DNA from: Bog-756 sp963833585
GTDB taxonomy: Bacteria > Actinomycetota > Acidimicrobiia > Acidimicrobiales > RAAP-2
Assembly (NCBI GenBank): GCA_963833585.1
Contig: CAWHYF010000006.1
Span: forward strand, 372,001-436,000
DNA: 64,000 nucleotides
Reading direction: 5' to 3'
A model generated the notes under the pieces. The model worked only from the letters and a program-made list of their open reading frames with translations. It ran no database searches and had not been told where the DNA came from. This document shows, in pieces, positions 7,620 to 16,216 of the stretch; the first letter of the stretch is position 1; every line of letters begins with the position of its first letter. The translations under genes were made by a program, and so were the position numbers.

Positions 7620-7675
7620 CCCGCCGCGACATCACCTGACCCGCCGCGTCACCCGACCCGCCGCGACATCACCTG
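7599..7675. repeat. 20-bp tandem repeat across the permease stop codon
   Basis: The unit ACCCGCCGCGACATCACCTG is present at 7599-7618, 7619-7638 and 7656-7675, all identical, with a shortened 17-bp version at 7639-7655. The first copy carries the last codons and stop of the permease. The others look like slippage copies of that gene end. Since 20 is not a multiple of three, the later copies are read in changing frames. Confidence 0.9.
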
Positions 7676-7693
7676 ACCTGACGCCAGCGCCCG

Positions 7694-7699
7694 TAGGCT
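7694..7699 (+). promoter_or_regulatory. -10 box of a probable leaderless transcript (PLP enzyme)
   Basis: TAGGCT ends 6 nt before the GTG at 7706, with no ribosome-binding site between. It lies directly after the 20-bp tandem repeats. Confidence 0.5.
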
Positions 7700-7705
7700 G
7701 CGTCG

Positions 7706-9004
7706 GTGGCCGAGCGATCCACCGCAGCCCGACTGCCCACCCATGGCGCCGACGCCGACCAGGTGCTGGCGGCCATGGCCGGTCTTCGGGTCGACGACCG
7801 GGACTGGCGGGGTGGCCGCGTGTTCAGCCTGGTGTACTCGGCGGGCGACCGCGTCCACGAGCTGTTGGAGCGGGCCGCCACCCTGTACTCGGCCGAGAAC
7901 GCGCTCAACACCTCGGTCTTCCCCAGCCTGGGTCGGATGCAGCAGGACATCGTCTCCATCTCCACCGGGCTGCTGGGGGGCGACGGCCTGCCCGTCGGGG
8001 TGGCCGGCGGGATCCGGGGCTACCTCACCTCGGGAGGCACCGAGTCCCTGCTGCAGGCGACCAAGACCGCCCGGGACTGGGGGCGGGAGCACCGGGGCGT
8101 CGACCACCCCAACATGGTCCTGGCCACCAGCGCCCACGCCGCCTTCGAGAAGGCCGCCCACTACTTCGACGTGGAGTCCCGGCGGGTCCCGGTGCGGGCC
8201 GACTTCTCGGCCGACGTCGACGCCATGGCCGACGCCGTCGACGACCGGACCGTGCTGATGGTGGCCTCGGCCCCCTCGTACCCCCAGGGTGTCATCGACC
8301 CGGTGGCCGAGCTGGCCGCGCTGGCCTCGGACCGCGGCATCCTCTGCCACGTGGACGCCTGCCTCGGTGGGTTCCTGCTCCCCTTCCTCCAGCGGCTGGG
8401 CCATGTCACCAGACCGTGGGACCTGTCGGTCCCCGGGGTCACCTCCATCTCGGCCGACCTGCACAAGTACGGCTACGCCTCCAAGGGCATCTCGGTGATC
8501 CTGTACCGGGACCGTGAGCTGGCCCGTTTCCAGCCCTTCGTCACCACCGAATGGCTGGGCGGGCTCTACGGCTCGCCCTCGATGGCGGGCACCCGACCGG
8601 CCGGACCCATCGCCGCCGGCTGGGCCGTGCTCCACCACCTCGGGGAGGACGGCTACCTGCGCCTGGCCGAGGACGCCCAGCGCGCGGCTACCGCCATCAT
8701 GGCCGCCATCGCGGATACGCCCGGACTGGGCCTACGGGGCGCCCCCGACGCCACGGTGTTCGCCTTCGGCGGGGACCCGGACGACGGGCGGATCGACAGC
8801 TTCGCCCTGGGCGACGGTCTGGCCCGGACCGGTGGCTGGTTCTTCGACCGCCAGAGCCCTCCGGACAGTCTCCACGCCACCGTCCAGGCCGGCCACCTGG
8901 CCGTGGTCGACGAGCTCCGGCTCGATCTGGCCGCCGTGGCCGGCGAGCTCCTCGCCTCCGGGGTCCGGGCCGCGGACCGGAGCACCACCTACGGCACCGC
9001 GTGA
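7706..9004 (+). CDS. PLP-dependent decarboxylase/lyase, sphingosine-1-phosphate-lyase-like
   Basis: A 432-residue type-I-fold pyridoxal-phosphate enzyme of the group II decarboxylase family. Features are GYLTSGGTESLLQATKTARD (cofactor phosphate region), CHVDACLGGFLLPF (Asp under the pyridine ring) and SADLHKYGYASKG, with the Schiff-base lysine at residue 254. The SADLHKYGYASKG context and the WLGGLYGSPSMAGTRPAG segment resemble sphingosine-1-phosphate lyases more than glutamate decarboxylases. Such enzymes cleave a phosphorylated amino alcohol or decarboxylate an amino acid; the true substrate is unknown. GTG start, likely leaderless. Monocistronic by spacing. Confidence 0.82.
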   Translation: MAERSTAARLPTHGADADQVLAAMAGLRVDDRDWRGGRVFSLVYSAGDRVHELLERAATLYSAENALNTSVFPSLGRMQQDIVSISTGLLGGDGLPVGVAGGIRGYLTSGGTESLLQATKTARDWGREHRGVDHPNMVLATSAHAAFEKAAHYFDVESRRVPVRADFSADVDAMADAVDDRTVLMVASAPSYPQGVIDPVAELAALASDRGILCHVDACLGGFLLPFLQRLGHVTRPWDLSVPGVTSISADLHKYGYASKGISVILYRDRELARFQPFVTTEWLGGLYGSPSMAGTRPAGPIAAGWAVLHHLGEDGYLRLAEDAQRAATAIMAAIADTPGLGLRGAPDATVFAFGGDPDDGRIDSFALGDGLARTGGWFFDRQSPPDSLHATVQAGHLAVVDELRLDLAAVAGELLASGVRAADRSTTYGTA

Positions 9005-9169
9005 CCGGCGGACCCTCGCCGGGGCGTCCCCACCACGGGTGAACAGGCGATTTCGCCCCTTGCCCGCCTACCGACGGTGGTCTAGACATGCGCGAGGTCG
9101 AGGCTGAGTCCGGGGGAGCCGGTCGACGTCGTGCGACGGAATTGGCCGACGGACGTGAAGAGGGTGGTC

Positions 9170-10879
9170 ATGGATCGCAAGTGGTGGACGCTCATCGCCG
9201 TCTGCACGGGCACCTTCATGTTGCTGTTGGACATCACCGTGGTCAACGTGGCCTTGCCGGACATCCAGAAGTCGCTCCACTCCTCCTTCGCCGATCTCCA
9301 GTGGGTGATCGACGCCTACGCCCTCTCCCTGGCGGCGTTCCTCCTCACCGCCGGGGTGATCGGCGACATGGTCGGTCGGCGTCGCGTCTACGCCACCGGC
9401 GTGGTGATCTTCTCCTTGTCGTCCCTGGCGTGTGGGCTGTCCACCACGCCACTGATGCTCAACCTGGCTCGCGCCGTGCAGGGCGTCGGCGGGGCGGTGA
9501 TGTTCGCCACGTCGCTGGCGTTGATCGCCCAGGCCTTCACCGGGCGGGAGCGGGGGACCGCCTTCGGGGTCTACGGGGCGGTCCTGGGCGGCGCCGTGGC
9601 CGTCGGCCCGCTGGTGGGCGGCGCCATCACCAGTGGCATCGGATGGCGCTGGATCTTCTTCATCAACCTGCCCCTGGGCGTCTTCGCCATCGCCGTCTGC
9701 CTGGCCAAGGTGCAGGACTCCCGCGACCCCACGGCCAGACGGATCGACTGGATCGGCTTCGTCACCTTCTCGGTCTCCCTCTTCATGCTGGTCTACGCCC
9801 TGGTCCAGGGGAACGCCAAGGGATGGCACAGCCGGACCATCGAGGGGCTGTTGCTGGGCTCGGCCGTCCTGATGGTGGTGTTCCTGGTGGCCGAGTCGCT
9901 CCAGCGCCAGCCCATGCTGGACCTGTCACTGTTCCGGCGGCCGGCCATGACCGGCGTCTCGCTGGCCGCCTTCACCCTGTCCGCCTCGATCTTCGCCATG
10001 TTCCTGTATCTCACGCTCTACCTCCAAGAGGTGCTGGGCTACGGACCCTTCGCCGCCGGACTCCGGTTCCTGCCCCTGACCATGCTGGCGTTCCTGGTGG
10101 CCCCCGTGGCCGGCAAACTCACCGTCCGGGTCCAGTCGCGCTACCTGTTCGGCCTGGGCCTGTTCTTCGTGGCCCTGAGCTGCGAGCTCATGTCCCATGT
10201 CCGGGCCGACTCCAGCTGGACCGTCCTCCTGCCGGGGTTCGTGGCCGCCGGGATCGGCGTGGGGATCACCAACCCGGTGCTGGCCTCGGCCACCGTGTCC
10301 GTGGTCCCCCCCGAGCGGAGCGGTATGGCCACCGGCTCGTCGAGCACCTTCCGCCAGGTCGGTATCGCCACCGGCATCGCTGGGCTCGGGGCGGTGCTCC
10401 TGCAGCAGATCCGTCCCAACACGGTGGCCGCCCTGGCCGCCACCCCTGACGGCCGGGCCGTCTTGGCCCACGGGGGCAGCGGACTGAGCGACGCCATCAA
10501 CGGCGGAGGGATACGCCAGGCGGCAGCCTCCATTTCCGCCGTCGGGCCCCGGAACGCCCTGATCAGTGCCTACAAGGTCGGGTTCACCACGACCTTCGAC
10601 CACCTGATGGCCATCGCCTCCGCCGTGGCCATCGTGGGAGCCGTGGGCTCCCTGCTGCTGGTGCGCCAGCGGGACTTCGTCCCCAGCGTCGCCCCCGAGG
10701 ACCTGACCACCGGCCTGTCGTCGGAGCCCGCCCCGCCCCCGCCGCCCCGTCGTCCACGCCACGCCCACTCGAAGCGGAAACGCCGGCGTCGGGAGCGGGG
10801 CCGCGAGGCGCGGTCACCGTCACGATCCTCCTCGGGTCGGCCCCGGCCACCGGCGCAGGCGTCGACCGACCTGGGCTGA
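9170..10879 (+). CDS. MFS drug exporter, DHA2 (14-TM, EmrB/QacA) family
   Basis: A 569-residue transporter. It opens with MDRKWWTLIAVCTGTFMLLL and then DITVVNVALPDIQ, the DHA2 motif. Motif A follows as GDMVGRRRVY and motif C as VLGGAVAVGPLVGGAI. Hydrophobic segments fit 14 helices. Proton-driven export of drugs or lipid-like compounds is the family role. The C-terminus is odd: after the last helix comes a Pro run and a very basic tail (RRPRHAHSKRKRRRRERGRE). ATG 9170 was chosen for its GAAGAGG upstream and family-typical N-terminus; a GTG at 9131 would add 13 residues. A large extramembrane stretch around SGLSDAINGGGIRQAAAS lies before the last helix. Confidence 0.88.
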   Translation: MDRKWWTLIAVCTGTFMLLLDITVVNVALPDIQKSLHSSFADLQWVIDAYALSLAAFLLTAGVIGDMVGRRRVYATGVVIFSLSSLACGLSTTPLMLNLARAVQGVGGAVMFATSLALIAQAFTGRERGTAFGVYGAVLGGAVAVGPLVGGAITSGIGWRWIFFINLPLGVFAIAVCLAKVQDSRDPTARRIDWIGFVTFSVSLFMLVYALVQGNAKGWHSRTIEGLLLGSAVLMVVFLVAESLQRQPMLDLSLFRRPAMTGVSLAAFTLSASIFAMFLYLTLYLQEVLGYGPFAAGLRFLPLTMLAFLVAPVAGKLTVRVQSRYLFGLGLFFVALSCELMSHVRADSSWTVLLPGFVAAGIGVGITNPVLASATVSVVPPERSGMATGSSSTFRQVGIATGIAGLGAVLLQQIRPNTVAALAATPDGRAVLAHGGSGLSDAINGGGIRQAAASISAVGPRNALISAYKVGFTTTFDHLMAIASAVAIVGAVGSLLLVRQRDFVPSVAPEDLTTGLSSEPAPPPPPRRPRHAHSKRKRRRRERGREARSPSRSSSGRPRPPAQASTDLG

Positions 10880-10888
10880 GGCCCACCG

Positions 10889-11134
10889 GTGCCCTCCGAG
10901 CCGTCCCCCGACCGAGCGGCCGGCCGACCCCTCGGCGAGCCGCACCCGACCCGGCTGCCGCTCGACCACCCCGACCGGGAAGCGATCCTGGCCGCCCACG
11001 CCGCCGCCCTGGCCCGGGGCGACCCCGGCTATCTCGATCCGAGGAGCGGCCTGTTCGTCCTCACCGCCTCGTTCCTGCTGGAGCGGGGCGCGTGCTGCCA
11101 CTCCGGGTGCCGGCACTGCCCCTACCTCGAGTGA
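10889..11134 (+). CDS. small Cys-rich protein, DUF5522 type
   Basis: An 81-residue protein ending in FVLTASFLLERGACCHSGCRHCPYLE-like sequence (residues about 55-81). The closely spaced cysteines CC-x3-C-x2-C and the terminal HCPY match the DUF5522 family of small actinobacterial and bacteroidete proteins. Metal binding is likely but unproven. GTG start 9 bp after the MFS stop, so it may be co-transcribed, with no obvious functional link. Confidence 0.72.
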   Translation: MPSEPSPDRAAGRPLGEPHPTRLPLDHPDREAILAAHAAALARGDPGYLDPRSGLFVLTASFLLERGACCHSGCRHCPYLE

Positions 11135-11163
11135 ACCTTCACCGGCCCGGCGGAGGTGACCGG

Positions 11164-11169
11164 TAGGGT
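11164..11169 (+). promoter_or_regulatory. candidate -10 box for the flavin oxidoreductase gene
   Basis: TAGGGT about 65 bp before ATG 11235. The leader would contain a GGGGAGA just before the start. No -35 is clear. Confidence 0.3.
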
Positions 11170-11234
11170 GCGTGCCGGGCGCCCGTGCCGGCTGCCGCCG
11201 GTGACCATCGTGTTCCGCCCTCGGGGAGACAGGC

Positions 11235-12206
11235 ATGAAGACCAGACTGACCGACGTCCTCGGCATCGACCATCCGGTCATGCTGGCCGGCATGGGGGGC
11301 GTGTCCTATGCGCCTCTGGTGACCGCGGTGTCCGAGGCCGGCGGCTTCGGATGCCTCGGGGCCTCCACCATGACCAACGAACGGATGGTGGCGGAGATCG
11401 CCGAGGTCAGGGGGGCCACCGACAAGCCGTTCGGGGTCGACCTGCTCACCGCCATGCCCGGGGACCTGGTCGGCCAAGTCGAACAGATCATCGCCGGGGG
11501 TGCGTCGGTGTTCGTGGCCGGCCTCGGGGTCCCCGCCGACGTGGTCGAGCTGTGCCATCGGAGCAACCTGCTGGTGGTCAACATGTGCGGGAAGGTGGAC
11601 CACGCCCGGCGGGCGTTGGACGCCGGCTGCGACATCGTGGTGGCCCAGGGCACCGAGGCCGGCGGCCACACCGGACTGGTGGCCACCATGCCACTCGTCC
11701 CCCAGATCGTCGACGCCGTCGGCGCAGACATCCCGGTGGTGGCGGCGGGTGGGATCTTCGACGGTCGGGGCCTGGCGGCCGCCCTGGCCCTCGGGGCAGA
11801 CGGCGTCTGGGTCGGCACCCGGTTCATCGCCACGCCCGAGGCCCGGGGGGTGGCCGGCTACAAGGACGCCCTGATCCGGACCAGGGAGGACGGCACCAGC
11901 ATCAGCCGGGCCTTCTCCGGGAAGACCATGCGGGTGGTGCGCAACGAGTTCACCCGGTACTACGACGAGCACCCCTCCGAACTCGATCCGTTCCCGGCCC
12001 AATTGGGGAAGTCGATCAAGCAGGGGGCCTTCCACCTCGGGGGCGGGGAGGGCACCCCAGGCGTCGACCCCGACCGTGAGTGCTACCCCACCGGCCAGGG
12101 GGTGGGGGCCATCCAGACCCTGATCCCCGCGGCCAGCATCGTGGCCCAGATGGTGGAGCAGGCCGAGCACGTGCTGGGCCAGCTCGGTTCTCCGGTCCCG
12201 CAGTAG
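11235..12206 (+). CDS. nitronate-monooxygenase-like flavin oxidoreductase
   Basis: A 323-residue TIM-barrel flavoprotein. VMLAGMGGVSYAPLVTAVSE opens the barrel. AQGTEAGGHTG carries the family histidine (residue 145). The phosphate-binding end of FMN is at VVAAGGIFDGRGLAAAL and GADGVWVGTRF. It belongs to the 2-nitropropane dioxygenase/nitronate monooxygenase superfamily, whose members also include NADH:quinone reductases and enoyl-reductase-like enzymes. The C-terminal GAIQTLIPAASIVAQMVEQA is typical of actinobacterial paralogues that often sit with lipid-degradation genes. Exact activity unknown. ATG 11235 is preceded by GGGGAGACAGGC. Confidence 0.85.
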   Translation: MKTRLTDVLGIDHPVMLAGMGGVSYAPLVTAVSEAGGFGCLGASTMTNERMVAEIAEVRGATDKPFGVDLLTAMPGDLVGQVEQIIAGGASVFVAGLGVPADVVELCHRSNLLVVNMCGKVDHARRALDAGCDIVVAQGTEAGGHTGLVATMPLVPQIVDAVGADIPVVAAGGIFDGRGLAAALALGADGVWVGTRFIATPEARGVAGYKDALIRTREDGTSISRAFSGKTMRVVRNEFTRYYDEHPSELDPFPAQLGKSIKQGAFHLGGGEGTPGVDPDRECYPTGQGVGAIQTLIPAASIVAQMVEQAEHVLGQLGSPVPQ

Positions 12207-12232
12207 GGTCCCGACTCCGTTGCGGCCCGGAG

Positions 12233-13759
12233 TCAGCCCGGTCGGAGCACCGACCGGTCGCCCTCCCGCAGCCCGGCGATGAGCCGTCGGTAGGCACCGG
12301 CCGAATCGTCACCTAGGGAATCGGTGTCCAGCCAACGCACCCCGCCCTCTCCGGGGTGCCGCTCGACGCCGTGGAGACCGAAGCGGGGCTCGTAGGATCC
12401 CCACTCGTAATTGTCGACCAGGGACCAGTGCCAGTAGCCCGCCACCGGTACGCCGTCGTCGACCGCCGCCACCACCGCGGCCAGGTGCTCACGGAGGTAG
12501 CGGGGCCGGTCCCATCCGTCCAGCCGGGCCAGGGACTGACCACGGTGGACCCGGTTGCACAACCCGTTCTCGACCACCCACAGCGGCAGGCCCGGGGCCA
12601 GGTCCCGTTGGGCCCGGAGCCACCGGGTCAGACCGCCGGGGTCGGGAACGTCGTCCCACAGCTCCCGAGTCGGCAAGGGGTTGCGCCCACCGGCGGTCCG
12701 ATGGCCCGGAAGGCGGAAGTGCCGGGCCACCATGGGGTCGTACCAGTCGATCCCGAGCACGTCGAGCGTCCGCGGGTGGGGGCTGTCGTAGACCGCATCG
12801 ATCGCCCGGCGGGGAAGCGGCCATCGCCGATGGGCCGGCGGTCGCCGGGTCGGGCCGGGTGCATCGCCGCCGACCCGGCCGGGCCGGTACGGGGCGGTGG
12901 CCCCCCCCAACCGCCGCACCATCCGCTCCAGGATCCCGGGCGCCGGGACGAGGGCGTCGTGCTCCCGGGCCCGCTGCTCCAGCCACTCGGGCACCTCGCC
13001 CCGCTCGACGCCCGCGCTCCGCGCCAGCAGCACGTCGGTCAGCATGCGGTCGAAGGCGTAGGCACTCAGGCAGCTGTTGTTGGTGGTGACCACGGCGTCC
13101 GGTCGGATGCGGTGGACGGTGTCGTAGCCGAGCACGTGGGCGGTGAGCAGATGATCGGTGGCGATGGCGGCGTCTCCGAAGGCCAGGGTCCTCCCTGGCG
13201 GGAACATACCGAGCAGCCAGGAGCCGACGGCCAGGACGTTGACTTCGTTGATGGTGACCCACCACCGCACCCAGGGGGCGAGGTGCTCCACCGCCACCTC
13301 CGCCCAGGCCCGGAAGCGGTCGGGGGCGTCGGGACGGAGCCAGAAGTCGTCCCCCAGCCAATCGGGGTGGGTGAAGTGGTGGAGGGTCACCAACGGCTCG
13401 AGGCCGCGTTCGACACAGGCGCGGGCGATCGCCGCGTACCGATCGAGGGCAGCGGTGTCGACCACGCCGTGGTCTCGCGCCACCCGGGCCCACTCCACCC
13501 CCAACCGGAAGCTGTTGCACCCGAGGGCCGCGGCGCGGTCGAGGGCCTCCTCGGGTCGCTCCCAGAAGCCCACCGCCGGCCCGGAGGGCTCGACCCGCCC
13601 GACCTGCTCCCAGGGAAGCCAGTTGTTGGCCGGTTGGCCCGGGCGGTTGAAGCCCCCCTCGATCTGGTAGCCGGCAGTGGCCACTCCGAAGACGAAGTCG
13701 TCGGGAAGGGGCGGGCCGGCCGGTTGCGGGGCCTCCGATGGCTGTGTGCTGGAGGACAC
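12233..13759 (-). CDS. glycoside hydrolase family 1 (beta-glucosidase-like)
   Basis: A 508-residue GH1 (beta/alpha)8 enzyme. The entry is FVFGVATAGYQIEGGFNRPG. The acid/base glutamate lies in WWVTINEVNV (E172); the usual motif is T-[FL]-N-E-P, here N-E-V. The nucleophile is in WVVENGL (E397), where T/S-E-N-G is more common. HWSLVDNYEWGSYEPRFGL is the conserved aglycone-site block. Both catalytic glutamates are therefore present. The start is GTG 13757-13759 with GAGAGGTGGA upstream. No signal peptide is visible, so a cytoplasmic beta-glycosidase is likely; sugar specificity is not deducible. Confidence 0.88.
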   Translation of the reverse strand: MSSSTQPSEAPQPAGPPLPDDFVFGVATAGYQIEGGFNRPGQPANNWLPWEQVGRVEPSGPAVGFWERPEEALDRAAALGCNSFRLGVEWARVARDHGVVDTAALDRYAAIARACVERGLEPLVTLHHFTHPDWLGDDFWLRPDAPDRFRAWAEVAVEHLAPWVRWWVTINEVNVLAVGSWLLGMFPPGRTLAFGDAAIATDHLLTAHVLGYDTVHRIRPDAVVTTNNSCLSAYAFDRMLTDVLLARSAGVERGEVPEWLEQRAREHDALVPAPGILERMVRRLGGATAPYRPGRVGGDAPGPTRRPPAHRRWPLPRRAIDAVYDSPHPRTLDVLGIDWYDPMVARHFRLPGHRTAGGRNPLPTRELWDDVPDPGGLTRWLRAQRDLAPGLPLWVVENGLCNRVHRGQSLARLDGWDRPRYLREHLAAVVAAVDDGVPVAGYWHWSLVDNYEWGSYEPRFGLHGVERHPGEGGVRWLDTDSLGDDSAGAYRRLIAGLREGDRSVLRPG

Positions 13760-13810
13760 GTCTCCACCTCTCCCTGTCGCGCCGGAACTGGTCACCCGAA
13801 TCGGAGGGCG

Positions 13811-13816
13811 ATGGTA
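13811..13816 (-). promoter_or_regulatory. candidate -10 box for the GH1 gene
   Basis: The minus strand reads TACCAT about 52 bp upstream of the GH1 GTG, in the divergent gap with the thiolase-like gene. Confidence 0.35.
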
Positions 13817-13895
13817 GCTTGCGGCCCGAGACGCCCTGTCCCTCCGCCCCCGATGACCGACTCCCTCCGACCACCCCGATGACCGGCCCCGTCCG

Positions 13896-15425
13896 TTGAA
13901 CGGGGCCCCCGACCCCGAACGGATCCCGGTGGTGGTGGCCTCGGGCCAGTCGATCGAGCGGGACGCCCTGGTCACGCCGGTCGACCTGATGGAGCGGGCC
14001 TGCCGGCAGGCGCTGGACCTCGTGCCGGGACTGCGCGGGGCCGTCGACCGCCTCTCGGTGGTCGACGTCATGACCAGGACGGGACCGGCCCCGGCCACCG
14101 AGCTGGCGGCGCGGATCGGCACCCCGACAGCCCGGTGCGAGGTGTCCACCATCGGAGGGAACACGCCGCAGTGGCTGGTCAACCGGGCCGCCACCGACAT
14201 CGTCGAGGGCCGGCTGTCGGCGGCCATCATCGTCGGGGCCGAGGCCATCCGGTCCTCCCGGGCCCGTCGGGCCGCCGGCCTCCCCCGGGACGAGGGCCGG
14301 TCGGAGCTGGTGCCCGACCCGGTGGTCGGTGACGACCTCCCGGGCGTCGGCCCGGCCGAGTCGGCCATCGGACTCCTGGCCCCGGTCCACGTCTACCCGC
14401 TGTTCGAGAGCGTGGTGGCGCGGCGGGCGGGGCACGACGCCGGCGGGCACCGGGAGGCCATGGGTCGACTCTTCGCCCCCTTCACGTCGGTGGCGGCCGG
14501 CCATCCCTTTGCCTGGTTCCCCACCGCCCGCACCGCCCACGAGATCGCCACCCCCACGCCGGGCAACCGCATCGTGGCGGAGCCCTACACCAAGCTGATG
14601 ACGGCCTTCCTCGGCTCGGACCAGGGCGCGGCCCTGGTGGTCTGCTCGCTGGCCGCGGCCCGGCGGGCCGGGGTGGCCGACCGGGCCGTCTTCGTCTGGG
14701 CCGGGGCCGAGGCCACCGACGTCCGGTTCCCGGCCGCACGACCCGATCTGGGCCGGTCCCCCGGCATCGCCGCCGCCGGTGCGGCCCTCATGGAGGCAGC
14801 GACGCGCGCCGCGGCCCCCGGTCCCCGGGTCGGCATCGACCGCGTCGAGTTGGTCGACCTCTACTCGTGCTTCCCCTCGGCGGTGGAGCTGGCCTCCGAG
14901 GCCCTGGGCATCGCCCCCGACGACCGGCGAGGGCTGACCGTCACCGGCGGACTCCCCTACTTCGGGGGGCCGGGCAACAACTACACCACCCACGCCATCG
15001 CCACCCTCACCGACCTCCTCCGGGACGGGGAGGCCGATCGTCTCGGGCTGGCCACCGGGCTCGGATGGTTCATCACCAAGCACGCCCTCGGCCTCTACGG
15101 CTCCACCCCGCCACCGGGGGGTTTCCATCGCGGGGAGGTCGCGGCGGCCCAGGCACGGATCGACGGATCGGCCGTGGAGACCGCACTGGAGGTGGACCAG
15201 GCCACCCGGGCCACGGTGGTGGCCGCCACCGTGATCCGGGACGCCGGGGGCGCGGTGGCCGGTGCCCCGGTGATCGCCCGGCTTCCCGACGGGCGCCAGA
15301 TGGCCCTGGCGCCGGCCGACGAGGAGGAGGCCGGGGCCATGGGTCAGCTCGACCCGCCCGGACTGGTCGGCGGCGCGGTGATCGTCCGTCCCGGTCCGGC
15401 GCGCTACCGTCTGGCGGCAGGCTGA
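13896..15425 (+). CDS. thiolase-like protein with C-terminal extension (TLP1 / acetyl-CoA acetyltransferase-like)
   Basis: A 509-residue thiolase-fold protein. RIPVVVASGQSIERDALVTP opens the fold. EVSTIGGNTPQWLVNRAATD lies where canonical thiolases have the nucleophilic Cys loop. DLYSCFPSAVELASEALGI and LPYFGGPGNNYTTHAIATL are family blocks. A C-terminal domain of about 90 residues (from about residue 420) matches the extra domain of thiolase-like proteins type 1. I see no Cys in the first loop, so thiolytic activity is doubtful. The enoyl-CoA hydratase downstream suggests a CoA-thioester pathway. A TTG start is assumed; no better one was found. Confidence 0.75.
   Translation: MNGAPDPERIPVVVASGQSIERDALVTPVDLMERACRQALDLVPGLRGAVDRLSVVDVMTRTGPAPATELAARIGTPTARCEVSTIGGNTPQWLVNRAATDIVEGRLSAAIIVGAEAIRSSRARRAAGLPRDEGRSELVPDPVVGDDLPGVGPAESAIGLLAPVHVYPLFESVVARRAGHDAGGHREAMGRLFAPFTSVAAGHPFAWFPTARTAHEIATPTPGNRIVAEPYTKLMTAFLGSDQGAALVVCSLAAARRAGVADRAVFVWAGAEATDVRFPAARPDLGRSPGIAAAGAALMEAATRAAAPGPRVGIDRVELVDLYSCFPSAVELASEALGIAPDDRRGLTVTGGLPYFGGPGNNYTTHAIATLTDLLRDGEADRLGLATGLGWFITKHALGLYGSTPPPGGFHRGEVAAAQARIDGSAVETALEVDQATRATVVAATVIRDAGGAVAGAPVIARLPDGRQMALAPADEEEAGAMGQLDPPGLVGGAVIVRPGPARYRLAAG
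15405..15410 (+). promoter_or_regulatory. candidate -10 box inside the thiolase 3' end, for enoyl-CoA hydratase
   Basis: TACCGT about 35 bp before ATG 15446. It shares GCTACCGTCTGGC exactly with the -10 region at about 5826. Confidence 0.35.
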
Positions 15426-15445
15426 CCGCTCAGGGGGAGACCACC

Positions 15446-16216
15446 ATGTCCGAACTGCTTCGTGAACGCCAGGGTCACATCGAGATACTGACCATCAACC
15501 GGCCGGAGGCCCGCAACGCCATCAACGGCGCCGTGTCGCGGGCCTTCGCGGCGGCCTTCGACGAGCTCGAGGCCGATGACGAGTGCTGGGTGGTCATCGT
15601 GACCGGGAGCGGGGACAAGGCCTTCAGCGCCGGCATGGACCTGAAGGCCTTCACCGCCGGCGAGGCCGGCGAGATCATGGGGGCCAAGGGAGGGTTCGGT
15701 GGTATCGCCCAACGCGACTTCGCCAAGCCCCTCATCGCCGCGGTCAACGGGTCGGCACTCGCCGGTGGGTGCGAGATCATGCTCTCCTGTGATCTGGTGG
15801 TGGCGGTGGAGGAAGCGATGTTCGGGATCCCGGAGGTGAAGCGGGGCCTGATGGCTGGAGCCGGCGGCCTGATCCGGCTGCCCAAGCGGCTCCCACCGGC
15901 CATCGCCCTCGAGCTGGCGCTGACCGGGGACCCCATCGACGCCCAGCGGGCACTGGCCCTCGGACTGATCAACCGGGTGGTCCCGGCCGACCGCCTGATG
16001 GACGAGGCGCTGGCCCTGGCGGGGATCATCGCGGAGAACGCCCCACTGGCCGTCCGAGCCTCCAAGCGGGTGATGAAGGTGGCCGGTGAGCTGCCCGACG
16101 CCGAGGGTTGGGCCATCAACAACGCGGCGGTGCCCGAGGTGTTCGGTTCGGCCGACGCCATGGAGGGACCCATCGCCTTCGCCGAGAAGCGCAAGCCCAA
16201 CTGGACCGGCCGGTGA
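15446..16216 (+). CDS. enoyl-CoA hydratase/isomerase (crotonase) family
   Basis: A 256-residue crotonase. The oxyanion-hole blocks are FSAGMDLKAF and GSALAGGCEIMLSCDLVV. The two acid/base glutamates of true hydratases are present, in GGCE and in GIPEVKRGL. It would hydrate trans-2-enoyl-CoA in beta-oxidation-type pathways. The C-terminal AFAEKRKPNWTGR is typical of actinobacterial EchA proteins. The start has a strong CAGGGGGAGACCACC ribosome-binding region. It follows the thiolase-like gene by 20 bp and its stop overlaps the next gene (GTGA). Confidence 0.9.
   Translation: MSELLRERQGHIEILTINRPEARNAINGAVSRAFAAAFDELEADDECWVVIVTGSGDKAFSAGMDLKAFTAGEAGEIMGAKGGFGGIAQRDFAKPLIAAVNGSALAGGCEIMLSCDLVVAVEEAMFGIPEVKRGLMAGAGGLIRLPKRLPPAIALELALTGDPIDAQRALALGLINRVVPADRLMDEALALAGIIAENAPLAVRASKRVMKVAGELPDAEGWAINNAAVPEVFGSADAMEGPIAFAEKRKPNWTGR

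Noticed and set aside
7599..7675. CRISPR-like array
   Set aside because: The repeats are direct and contiguous without spacers, and they copy the 3' end of the permease gene; no cas genes are nearby.
9083..9088. TAGACA before an ATG at 9088 that opens a long plus frame
   Set aside because: The frame from 9088 is a shadow of the MFS gene in another frame, and the hexamer touches the ATG, so it cannot be a leaderless promoter for it.
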